Positions 1-5,842 of a stretch of 8,672 nt of DNA are shown here, one piece after another. Positions within the stretch are counted from its first letter, which is position 1; every line of letters begins with the position of its first letter. A model generated the notes under the pieces. It saw only the letters and a program-made list of their open reading frames with translations, was not told the DNA's origin and made no database searches. Made by a program: the position numbers and the translations under genes. Source of the stretch: Clostridiales bacterium (GTDB lineage Bacteria; Bacillota; Clostridia; Lachnospirales; JAITVM01). The DNA lies in the NCBI GenBank assembly GCA_031285815.1, contig JAITVM010000172.1:1-8672 (forward strand). Reading direction: 5' to 3'.

Positions 1-405
1 GTAATATCCTGTGACTTAAACTGCCTTAAGCACGCCAACGATATATATGGGCACCAAACCGGGGACAGGCTTATAGTCCTGGCTGCTGAAATATTAAAAT
101 CGGCAGCGCCCCCAAATTCAATTGTCACACGGCACGGCGGGGACGAGTTTTTTATTTTGATACCTAATGCCACAGAACTAACTGCCATGCGTTTTCTTGA
201 AAATGTATATGCCGGCTGCAGGGGCATCAATGAAGAGCCCTTTGGTTCGCCAAGTATATCTATGGGTTTCGCGATTAAATATAACCCCGGCGAGTCAATT
301 AATGACATTATCGATAAAGCCGATTTCCTTATGTATGAATCTAAACGCAATTTTAAAAATGCAGCCGCCGCTGATAAATATAACTACCGTGGCGCGTTAA
401 ATTAA
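1..405 (+). CDS. Diguanylate cyclase, C-terminal GGDEF domain (5' end cut off by window)
   Basis: This is an open frame from base 1 to the TAA at 403-405, giving 134 visible residues that form most of a GGDEF domain. The family condenses two GTP molecules into the second messenger c-di-GMP. Visible landmarks are the metal/substrate segment with CDLN, LK, NDIYGH and GD in the first 25 residues. The signature GGDEF is intact at residues 46-50 (bases 136-150), and the closing part carries SISMGFA and ADFLMYESKRN, which resembles the usual AD-x-x-MY-x-AK end. The active-site loop therefore looks competent. The inhibitory I-site (RxxD, starting nine residues before GGDEF) is absent: PPNS occupies that place, so product feedback at that site is unlikely. 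The domain ends the protein, with no EAL domain after it. Any sensory or membrane part lies upstream of the window and cannot be judged. Confidence 0.9.
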   Translation, partial: VISCDLNCLKHANDIYGHQTGDRLIVLAAEILKSAAPPNSIVTRHGGDEFFILIPNATELTAMRFLENVYAGCRGINEEPFGSPSISMGFAIKYNPGESINDIIDKADFLMYESKRNFKNAAAADKYNYRGALN

Positions 406-410
406 ATTGG

Positions 411-433
411 CAAGGCAAACCTGTTTGGCCTAA
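411..433 (+). other. Small imperfect hairpin between GGDEF gene and rnhA
   Basis: AGGCAAA (413-419) can pair with TTTGGCCT (424-431), with one bulged base and a 4-nt loop, just after the GGDEF gene stop codon. No T run follows, so it is a weak candidate for a terminator; an mRNA 3'-end or processing structure is equally possible. The 57-bp gap otherwise holds only the rnhA ribosome binding site. Confidence 0.25.
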
Positions 434-462
434 AACTAAGTTTGTTATAATGGGGATTAATT

Positions 463-924
463 ATGAAGAAAATAATAATCTACACAGACGGCGCCTGTTC
501 AAATAACCCAGGCAAAGGTGGTTATGGCGCTATCTTATTATATAAGGGCATAAAAAAAGAAATATCTGCCGGCTACTTGTACACTACCAATAACCGGATG
601 GAGCTTTTAGCTGCGGTAGCTGCCCTAGAGCAGCTTAAGGAGCCATGTGATGTCGAACTTTATTCCGATTCAAAATATATTGTAGATGCAATTAACAAAG
701 GGTGGGCCGCAAGGTGGCAGAAAAATAATTGGATGCGTAATAAAACTGATAAAGCAATTAACCCTGACCTATGGGAAAGGCTTTTGGCCCTTATTAGCAA
801 ACATAAAACTAAATTTATTTGGGTCAAAGGCCATGCGGATAATGAATTTAACAACCAATGCGATTTTTTAGCGAGGCAAGCTATTTTAAGCAGTAACCTG
901 CTTACAGATGAGAATTATAGTTAA
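463..924 (+). CDS. rnhA: Ribonuclease HI
   Basis: 153 residues, the usual size of bacterial RNase HI, a cytoplasmic endonuclease that cuts the RNA strand of RNA-DNA hybrids (R-loops, Okazaki primers) using two metal ions. All catalytic residues are visible: D9 in YTDGAC, E47 in NNRMEL, D69 in YSDSKYI, D134 in NQCDFLA, and the assisting H124 in VKGHADN. The basic, tryptophan-rich stretch around residues 80-95 (GWAARWQKNNW) matches the handle/basic protrusion that binds hybrids in the E. coli type enzyme. This marks it as type 1 with a handle, not RNase HII or HIII. The ATG at 463 is preceded by GGGGA at 452-456 with a 6-nt gap, and the protein begins right at the first beta strand, so the start is firm. 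It follows the GGDEF gene by 57 bp on the same strand and may be read from it. No strong terminator separates it from the cold shock gene. Confidence 0.97.
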   Translation: MKKIIIYTDGACSNNPGKGGYGAILLYKGIKKEISAGYLYTTNNRMELLAAVAALEQLKEPCDVELYSDSKYIVDAINKGWAARWQKNNWMRNKTDKAINPDLWERLLALISKHKTKFIWVKGHADNEFNNQCDFLARQAILSSNLLTDENYS

Positions 925-971
925 TTAAGTTGTTTATTTGCACAAATCTATAATATTTTTTACGAAAATAA

Positions 972-1000
972 TTGACAGCCCGAATAATCTGTGTTAATCT
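972..1000 (+). promoter_or_regulatory. Sigma-A type promoter of the cold shock gene
   Basis: A perfect -35 box TTGACA (972-977) is followed by exactly 17 bp and a weak -10 TAATCT (995-1000). A TG at 992-993 makes this an extended -10, compensating for the poor hexamer. The predicted start near 1007 gives a leader of only about 40 nt, shorter than the long cold-responsive cspA leader of E. coli. A second TATAAT at 949-954 has no usable -35 box. Confidence 0.75.
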
Positions 1001-1046
1001 ATCAAAAGTAACTTATTTTTTTTATTTTTTAGGAGGATTTTAGTTA

Positions 1047-1247
1047 ATGAAACAAGGTACAGTAAAATGGTTTAACGCAGAAAAAGGTTTTGGTTTTATA
1101 TCTCTTGATAATGATAGTGATGTTTTTGTTCATTATTCAGCTATTCAAACAGATGGTTACAAAACATTGACAGAAGGTCAAAAAGTTGAGTTCGATATAG
1201 TTGAAGGGTCTAAAGGTCCTCAAGCTGCTAATGTTACTGCAATTTAA
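1047..1247 (+). CDS. Cold shock protein, single CSD domain (CspA/CspB family)
   Basis: 66 residues, the standard length for a one-domain cold shock protein. It forms a five-stranded OB fold that binds single-stranded RNA and DNA and melts secondary structure as an RNA chaperone. RNP1 is seen as KGFGFI (residues 13-18) and RNP2 as VFVHY (26-30), with the opening GTVKWFNAEKGFGFI and the closing GPQAANV typical of the family. A strong AGGAGG (1031-1036) lies 10 nt before ATG 1047. It has its own promoter and terminator, so it is monocistronic. Codon use differs from the neighbours: six of seven glycines are GGT, and valine and alanine are largely GTT and GCT, whereas the flanking genes favour GGC and GCC. 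This fits selection for high expression. The paralogue (cspA, B, C or D) cannot be told from sequence alone. Confidence 0.97.
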   Translation: MKQGTVKWFNAEKGFGFISLDNDSDVFVHYSAIQTDGYKTLTEGQKVEFDIVEGSKGPQAANVTAI

Positions 1248-1282
1248 TCAATCCGGAATTTAGTGCGTCCTACGCATTGATT
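1246..1282 (+). other. Inverted repeat in the cold shock 3' untranslated region
   Basis: AATCAAT (1246-1252, overlapping the stop codon) is complementary to ATTGATT (1276-1282). Nested inside is TGCG (1264-1267) with CGCA (1273-1276) around TCCTA. It sits before the true terminator and could fold as a mRNA 3' structure. No T run follows, and the function is unknown. Confidence 0.35.
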
Positions 1283-1308
1283 ATATACTGATTATTTGCA
1301 CTATCCTT

Positions 1309-1340
1309 TGTCTAAAAGAGTTTTCTTTTAGACATTTTTT
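1309..1340 (+). terminator. Intrinsic terminator of the cold shock gene
   Basis: TGTCTAAAAG (1309-1318) pairs perfectly with CTTTTAGACA (1325-1334) around a 6-nt loop and is followed by six T (1335-1340). The 10-bp stem plus T run is a classic Rho-independent terminator, and it isolates the cold shock gene from typA. Confidence 0.9.
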
Positions 1341-1414
1341 ATTTCAATATTAATGAGAGCAAAAATTTTTTTGTTAAAGAAATTTTGTATCAAAGAAATT
1401 TTAATTTTAATGAA

Positions 1415-1430
1415 AGCAGGAAATTTTGTG
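1415..1430 (+). promoter_or_regulatory. Ribosome binding site that decides the typA start (AGCAGG, then GTG)
   Basis: AGCAGG (1415-1420), one mismatch from AGGAGG, lies 7 nt before GTG 1428. The in-frame ATGs at 1353 and 1410 have only AT-rich sequence ahead of them. The frame stays open further upstream but reads a lysine/leucine/isoleucine-rich stretch unlike any TypA N-terminus. Confidence 0.7.
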
Positions 1431-3251
1431 TTAGAAAAGATTGAGAACATAAGGAATGTAGCTATAATAGCCCATGTTGACCATGGGAAAACAACTTTGG
1501 TAGACTGCTTGTTAAGGCAGGCCGGCACATTTAGGGAAAACCAGGTTATTGAAGAACGTGTTATGGATTCTAATGATATTGAACGCGAGCGCGGTATTAC
1601 TATCCTATCCAAAAACACTGCGGTAACTTTTGAAAACACTAAAATTAATATTATTGATACCCCCGGCCATGCAGATTTTGGCGGGGAAGTCGAACGCGTC
1701 TTAAAAATGGTAAATGGCGTTGTTTTAGTTGTTGACGCTTTTGAAGGGCCGATGCCCCAAACCAAATTCGTATTGAAGAATGCCCTTGATTTAGACTTGC
1801 CGGTTATCGTCTGCATCAATAAAGTTGACAGGGAAGAAGGCAGGCCCCAAGAAGTTATTGACGAAGTACTGGAACTTTTTATGGACCTAGATGCAAACGA
1901 TAAGCAATTTGATTCGCCATTCGTATTCACATCTGCAAAGCAAGGCATTGCCTTTACTGATTTTAACAAGGAAAGCGCTGACATGAAGCCCATTTTTGAA
2001 GCTATTCTAAACCATATCCCGGCGCCATTCGGCGATAAAGAAGCTTCTATGCAAACCCTTATCAGCACTATTGATTATAATGAATATATTGGCCGCATTG
2101 GTGTCGGAAAAGTTGAACAGGGCACTATTAAAGCCGGCAGTGAAGCCCTAGTCCTAAATATTCACGATAAGGAAAAAAACAAGAAAGTCAAAATTTCAAA
2201 ATTATATGAGTTTGACGGGCTAAAGAAAGTTGAAGTCCAATCAGCATCCGTAGGCTCAATTATAGCTATAGCCGGAATAGACAGTATAAATATCGGCGAT
2301 ACAATTTGTTCGCCAGACCTTACTACCCCTTTAGATTTTGTAAAAATCTCAGAGCCAACTATCGCCATGAATTTTATCGTTAACGACAGCCCCTTCGCCG
2401 GGCAAGACGGCAAATTTGTAACAAGCCGCCAAATCCGTTCACGGCTTTACAAGGAATTAAATACCGATGTCAGCCTAAGGGTCGAAGATACTGATTCCAC
2501 TGAAACATTGAAGGTATCCGGCAGGGGGGAGCTACACCTTTCTGTCTTAATAGAAAATATGCGGCGCGAGGGTTATGAATTCCAAGTTTCTAAGCCACAA
2601 GTTTTATATAAAGAAGCGGATGGCAAGCTATTAGAACCTTTAGAATCTGTAACTATAGACACCCCTGGCGAAAGCGCCGGCATCGTTATCGAAAAACTTG
2701 GGAGCCGCAGGGGGGAACTGCTATCCATGTCACAATCCAAAGGCGGCTATACAAGGCTGATATTTTCAATCCCGGCACGCGGGCTAATCGGTTATAGGCA
2801 AGAGTTTTTGACCGATACCAAAGGGTCTGGGGTATTAAACACTATTTTCGACGGGTATGTTGAATATAAAGGCGACATTGTAATGAGGCAGCAAGGCTCG
2901 TTAGTTGCCTTTGAAGGCGGGGAGGCCGCGGCATATGGCCTATATAATGCCCAGGAGCGCGGCGAATTATTTATATCTCCGGGCACAAAAGTATATACCG
3001 GGATGATTGTCGGCGTTAATGCCAAAAGTGGCGACCTAGAAGTTAATGTGTGCAAGAAAAAACACCTTACCAATATGCGTGCCTCAGGGGCAGACGATGC
3101 GCTTAGGCTGCCGCCGCCAAAAAACCTTTCGCTTGAACAGGCGCTTGATTTTATTACTGACGACGAACTAATTGAAGTAACGCCTAATAACCTAAGGCTA
3201 CGGAAAAGTATTTTAGATAGCAACCTAAGGCAAAAAGCCAAAAAGAAATAA
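1428..3251 (+). CDS. typA: Ribosome-associated translational GTPase TypA/BipA
   Basis: From GTG 1428 the protein is 607 residues, the normal TypA length. An upstream ATG at 1353 would add 25 residues of low-complexity sequence without a ribosome site. TypA is an EF-G-like GTPase that binds the 70S ribosome and aids 50S assembly and stress or cold adaptation. All G motifs are present: G1 AHVDHGKTT (15-23), G2 RGITI (55-59), G3 DTPGH (77-81), G4 NKVD (131-134) and G5 SAK (169-171), with the catalytic histidine in DTPGH. Domain II (about 200-300), the EF-G-like domains III and V (about 305-480, with SGRGELHLSVLIENMRREG and ARGLIGYR) and the TypA-specific C-terminal domain follow (NMRASGADDALRLPPP near 550, typical of the family). 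No frameshift is seen. A flippase gene starts 15 bp downstream, suggesting co-transcription. No convincing promoter was found between the cold shock terminator and the start. Confidence 0.96.
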   Translation: MLEKIENIRNVAIIAHVDHGKTTLVDCLLRQAGTFRENQVIEERVMDSNDIERERGITILSKNTAVTFENTKINIIDTPGHADFGGEVERVLKMVNGVVLVVDAFEGPMPQTKFVLKNALDLDLPVIVCINKVDREEGRPQEVIDEVLELFMDLDANDKQFDSPFVFTSAKQGIAFTDFNKESADMKPIFEAILNHIPAPFGDKEASMQTLISTIDYNEYIGRIGVGKVEQGTIKAGSEALVLNIHDKEKNKKVKISKLYEFDGLKKVEVQSASVGSIIAIAGIDSINIGDTICSPDLTTPLDFVKISEPTIAMNFIVNDSPFAGQDGKFVTSRQIRSRLYKELNTDVSLRVEDTDSTETLKVSGRGELHLSVLIENMRREGYEFQVSKPQVLYKEADGKLLEPLESVTIDTPGESAGIVIEKLGSRRGELLSMSQSKGGYTRLIFSIPARGLIGYRQEFLTDTKGSGVLNTIFDGYVEYKGDIVMRQQGSLVAFEGGEAAAYGLYNAQERGELFISPGTKVYTGMIVGVNAKSGDLEVNVCKKKHLTNMRASGADDALRLPPPKNLSLEQALDFITDDELIEVTPNNLRLRKSILDSNLRQKAKKK

Positions 3252-3266
3252 TTTTGGGGTGTAATT

Positions 3267-4874
3267 ATGGATAGGAAGGAAAAAGGCAGCAATTTTATGC
3301 AGCAAGCGGCAATACTAGCCGCCGCTTCTATTATATCTAGATTTATAGGCTTTCTTTATAGGATCCCGCTTACTGATATTTTGGGGGACCTAGGGAACGG
3401 CTATTATTCGCAGGGCTATTATATTTATACGTTTTTCCTGATATTCTCTTCCGCCGGCTTACCAGCGGCTATTTCCAAGATGGTCAGCACAAGGGCCACT
3501 GTAAAGCAATATAGGGACGCGCACAGGGTTTTTGAGGTCTCGCTTATTATTGGCGGGGCCTTGGGGCTCTTTTGCTCTTTGCTTTTATCTTTTGGGGCCA
3601 GGGCCTTTGCCGGGCTAATCAATACCCCTGAGGCCGCCTACACAATGTTGACGCTTTCGCCAACAATTTTTATTGTTACCATCATGTCTTCATATAGGGG
3701 GTACTTCCAGGGGCTTAAGAATTCTGTCCCAACAGCTGTCTCCCAGCTTGTTGAACAAATAGTAAATGCTGTTTTTACTGTGGCTTTAGCGTGGCAATTC
3801 TCTAAAACAAGCATAGCGGCCGCCGCGGCCGGCGGGACTGCCGGGACTGGTATCGGCGCTTTTGCAGGGCTTGCAATCATTATAGTAATCTACAATATGG
3901 CGAAGCCTAAAATAATCCGGCGGGTTAAATTAGATAGGAATAGGGAAGATTATGAATCAGACTTTTCGATAGTGTCAGAGCTCATAAAAACCGCCGTACC
4001 CATAATTATTGGTACCGCCGTATTTAGCTTAACAAACATAATCGATATTTTTATGGTCAAAAATATTTTAATAAACTCTGGTTATACACCAGTCCAGGCA
4101 GATGAACTTTATGGCCAGCTTTCAGGGAAATATTATGTCATTACTACCTTGCCGGTTACAATATCGACATCATTAGCAACGGCGGCGCTGCCGTCCATAG
4201 CAAGCTCATTCAAGCTAAGGGATTTAGCCGCAGTACATAAAAAAACAAACTCAGCAATGCGTATCGCCATGATTTTAACTATCCCCGCCGCTGTTGGCAT
4301 TGGGATATTAGGCACCCCTATTTTAGAATTATTGTTCCCTAAGCATAGCGGCGGCGGGGTACTCTTGCAAGTCGGGTCAATAAGTATTTTATTCTTAGCG
4401 CTAACCCAAATCAGCACCGGGATGCTGCAAGGGATCGGCCGGGTTAAGGTCCCCGCTTTTGCGGCGCTTTGTGGGGCGCTGTTAAAAATACCGCTTAACT
4501 ATATTTTTATTTCTATTCACGAATTAAATGTAACCGGTTCTGTAATCAGCACAATTTTCTGTTATTTCCTTGCCGCTGCTATAGACGTTTACTTCCTTAT
4601 TAAATATACAAATGTAAAACTGGATTTCGCAACCATTTTAATTAAGCCAATGGCCGCGGCCGCTGTTATGGGGGTTGCATGCTATACGTTTTACCATTCA
4701 TCAATTTTCTTAACAGAAAATAATACTATCAGTGTTATAATTTCAATATTAATAAGCATTTTTGCATATTTTACAATGCTATTATTGTTAAGGGGCTTAC
4801 AGCGTGACGATATTATCGAGCTGCCGTTTGGCAGCAAAATATGTTATGTGCTCGAACAAATAAATATGTTATAA
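3267..4874 (+). CDS. spoVB: Polytopic lipid-linked oligosaccharide flippase, SpoVB/MurJ-like (MOP superfamily)
   Basis: 535 residues with many hydrophobic segments (12-14 expected), matching the polysaccharide-transport/SpoVB branch of the MOP flippase superfamily. Members move undecaprenyl-linked precursors, such as lipid II or spore cortex precursors, across the cytoplasmic membrane. The N-terminal segment carries AAILAAASIISRFIGFLYRIPL (broadly residues 14-35). Its SR-x-x-GF pattern resembles MurJ transmembrane helix 1, where the arginine is functionally important. Further family-like stretches are SSAGLPAAISKMVS (about 61-74), YRGYFQGLKNSVPTAVSQ (about 143-160) and GMLQGIGRVKVPA (about 385-397). 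The C-terminal tail ends in a cytoplasmic RDDIIELPFG segment. Start ATG 3267 has GGGGTG at 3256-3261; ATG 3297 is a possible alternative. It lies 15 bp after typA. A middle alanine/glycine-rich helix (about residues 183-200) makes a local GC-rich patch. The sequence does not show whether it is the vegetative MurJ (YtgP type) or a sporulation SpoVB, so the symbol is family-level. Confidence 0.9.
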   Translation: MDRKEKGSNFMQQAAILAAASIISRFIGFLYRIPLTDILGDLGNGYYSQGYYIYTFFLIFSSAGLPAAISKMVSTRATVKQYRDAHRVFEVSLIIGGALGLFCSLLLSFGARAFAGLINTPEAAYTMLTLSPTIFIVTIMSSYRGYFQGLKNSVPTAVSQLVEQIVNAVFTVALAWQFSKTSIAAAAAGGTAGTGIGAFAGLAIIIVIYNMAKPKIIRRVKLDRNREDYESDFSIVSELIKTAVPIIIGTAVFSLTNIIDIFMVKNILINSGYTPVQADELYGQLSGKYYVITTLPVTISTSLATAALPSIASSFKLRDLAAVHKKTNSAMRIAMILTIPAAVGIGILGTPILELLFPKHSGGGVLLQVGSISILFLALTQISTGMLQGIGRVKVPAFAALCGALLKIPLNYIFISIHELNVTGSVISTIFCYFLAAAIDVYFLIKYTNVKLDFATILIKPMAAAAVMGVACYTFYHSSIFLTENNTISVIISILISIFAYFTMLLLLRGLQRDDIIELPFGSKICYVLEQINML

Positions 4875-4898
4875 GCATTTCAAAAATTTACTATTTTT

Positions 4899-4909
4899 TG
4901 GTATAAAAT
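4899..4909 (+). promoter_or_regulatory. Extended -10 promoter candidate for the BofC-like gene
   Basis: TG (4899-4900), one base, then TATAAA (4902-4907) forms a good extended -10. The best -35 (TTTCAA at 4878-4883, 18-bp gap) is poor, as is common for extended -10 promoters. It lies in the 88-bp gap after the flippase gene, so the BofC-like gene may be transcribed on its own. No match to sporulation sigma F or G boxes was convincing. Confidence 0.5.
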
Positions 4910-4942
4910 CTTTTGTTCCTGTCCAAGCTTTAAACAAAAGCT
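4910..4942 (+). other. Competing inverted repeats ahead of the BofC-like gene
   Basis: CTTTTGTT (4910-4917) is complementary to AACAAAAG (4933-4940) across a 15-nt loop. The shorter AGCTTT (4926-4931) with AAAGCT (4937-4942) uses part of the same right arm, so the two folds exclude each other. The structure ends 7 nt before the Shine-Dalgarno sequence. It could be a weak terminator of the flippase gene (no T run follows), a leader fold, or chance in AT-rich DNA. Confidence 0.3.
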
Positions 4943-4949
4943 ATTGCTT

Positions 4950-4965
4950 AGGAGGGATAGGGGTG
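4950..4965 (+). promoter_or_regulatory. Strong ribosome binding site with GTG start
   Basis: AGGAGGG (4950-4956) sits 6 nt before GTG 4963, which fixes a non-ATG start. The next in-frame ATG (4993) has no ribosome site and would cut into the membrane segment. Confidence 0.85.
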
Positions 4966-5568
4966 AAGGTACCTTTACGGATAATTGCCATAATGGCAGT
5001 TTCAATAATAATAGTCACAAGCGGTGTTGTTATTGGGTTCAATATAGTATCAGACAATAATATTAACCTTAGTAAACCAAATACAAGGTCATCTGGCGAT
5101 AAGCCAGAAAACGAAACAGCTGCCAGCCCACCGCCAAAAATAGAGATTTTAATGCCGGCAGAACGTGATGAAGTAAACGAAAACACAAAATTTATTTATG
5201 AGTATTATTATTTAGGTGACGAAAAAACTGACTCTACTGAAGAGGATGCCCCATATTTTTTATATGGCAAAACCGAGCCTGAACTCATCAGGCTTTTTAC
5301 AGATTGGGATATTGTCTCTTTTGAAGATAACATAGTTACAATGCGTAAAACTGTAGAAGGCATGAGCAACCAATACTATGTAATTGGTAGCCTTGACGGG
5401 TATATTGCCGTATTTTATAAAAATGAAATTAACGGGAACAACTTAAAAGAAATAACCGATACACCAGTAAGCCTCCTGCCAATCGAAATTCAGGAGCAGC
5501 TTTTAAAAGGGATAAACGTGGTCGGCGAAGATTCCCTTAACCGGATGCTGGAAGACTATGAATCGTAA
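4963..5568 (+). CDS. Membrane-anchored protein with BofC-like C-terminal domain
   Basis: 201 residues from GTG 4963. Residues 1-6 are basic, 7-29 form one hydrophobic segment (signal anchor or uncleaved signal peptide; no lipobox cysteine), and about 30-62 is a polar, proline-rich linker. The remainder is a compact acidic domain expected outside the membrane. That domain shows the pattern I associate with BofC C-terminal-domain proteins of Clostridia: PYFLYGKTEPEL, DWDIVSFEDNIVTMRK, YYVIGSLDGYIAVFY, then LKEITDTPVSLLP, QEQLLKGINV and a final LEDYES. In Bacillus, BofC sits in the space between forespore and mother cell membranes and restrains SpoIVB signalling to pro-sigma-K processing. The family link is from memory of sequence patterns and was not searched. 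Having this gene beside a SpoVB-like flippase fits a sporulation or envelope role, but vegetative homologues of unknown function also exist. The gene ends in its own terminator. Confidence 0.6.
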   Translation: MKVPLRIIAIMAVSIIIVTSGVVIGFNIVSDNNINLSKPNTRSSGDKPENETAASPPPKIEILMPAERDEVNENTKFIYEYYYLGDEKTDSTEEDAPYFLYGKTEPELIRLFTDWDIVSFEDNIVTMRKTVEGMSNQYYVIGSLDGYIAVFYKNEINGNNLKEITDTPVSLLPIEIQEQLLKGINVVGEDSLNRMLEDYES

Positions 5569-5587
5569 CTAATTTTTGAAATAGCTT

Positions 5588-5634
5588 AAATAAGTGTTGC
5601 CTTATTGGGTTTTACCCATGGCGCACTTATTTTT
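5588..5634 (+). terminator. Long hairpin terminator after the BofC-like gene
   Basis: AAATAAGTG (5588-5596) pairs perfectly with CACTTATTT (5624-5632). Inside it GCC (5599-5601) pairs with GGC (5620-5622), and TGGGT (5606-5610) with ACCCA (5614-5618) around a TTT loop. Five T (5630-5634) close it. The stem is long and bulged with a short T run. Because the outer arms are A/T-rich on both sides it may also work weakly on the other strand. Confidence 0.8.
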
Positions 5635-5842
5635 GTATACACCGCTAACCCCCCAACAAAGATATAGTTACACAAACGCTATAACGTTGCCAATTAAAAG
5701 AAGTGTTTTAAAAAAAAATATTGCCGATAAAGATATTGTACACTAAACGGGCTTCAAAACGGTTCTATACCACTTATATGGGTGGGGCGTACTTCAAGCC
5801 TTGGTTGGTCTACATAATTTTAGTATAAGGGGGAAATACTAA
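5635..5842 (+). promoter_or_regulatory. Upstream region of the FtsH-like gene with palindrome and direct repeats
   Basis: These 208 bp contain no credible gene. They hold a 14-bp near-perfect palindrome, AACGcTATAaCGTT (5675-5688, one mismatched pair), and an A-rich tract (5710-5720). Two AAACGG direct repeats follow, 12 bp apart (5745-5750 and 5757-5762). GGCTT (5750-5754) is complementary to AAGCC (5796-5800) and encloses a CCAC/GTGG hairpin (5770-5773 with 5782-5785). The ribosome site GGGGG (5829-5833) lies 9 nt before ATG 5843. A promoter is expected here but none is clear; TTGCCG (5721-5726), 17 bp, TAAACG (5744-5749) is the best-placed but weak candidate. No known riboswitch class was recognised. 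Confidence 0.45.

Noticed and set aside
446..451. TATAAT just before rnhA as a promoter -10
   Set aside because: No -35 box at suitable distance, and transcription from it would start past the GGGGA ribosome site at 452-456.
1328..2068. Long minus-strand open frame of 246 codons opposite typA
   Set aside because: It is the antisense of a clearly conserved GTPase gene, is serine-rich without recognisable motifs, and has no ribosome site.
2792..3292. Minus-strand open frame of 166 codons opposite the typA 3' end
   Set aside because: Antisense shadow of conserved coding sequence; composition is typical of reversed codons and no motif is seen.
3815..3850. GC-rich patch with GCGGCCGC (another copy near 4655) as a possible foreign insert or binding site
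   Set aside because: Both lie in frame in alanine/glycine-rich membrane helices and are explained by GCC/GCG/GGC codons.
5801..5829. TTGGTT, 17 bp, TATAAG as promoter of the FtsH-like gene
   Set aside because: Spacing is ideal, but the start would fall near 5836, after the ribosome site at 5829-5833, leaving a nearly leaderless message; judged more likely chance.
5635..5842. c-di-GMP or other known riboswitch before the FtsH-like gene, suggested by the GGDEF gene in the window
   Set aside because: None of the conserved core sequences of the GEMM, c-di-GMP-II, SAM, glycine or yybP classes was seen.
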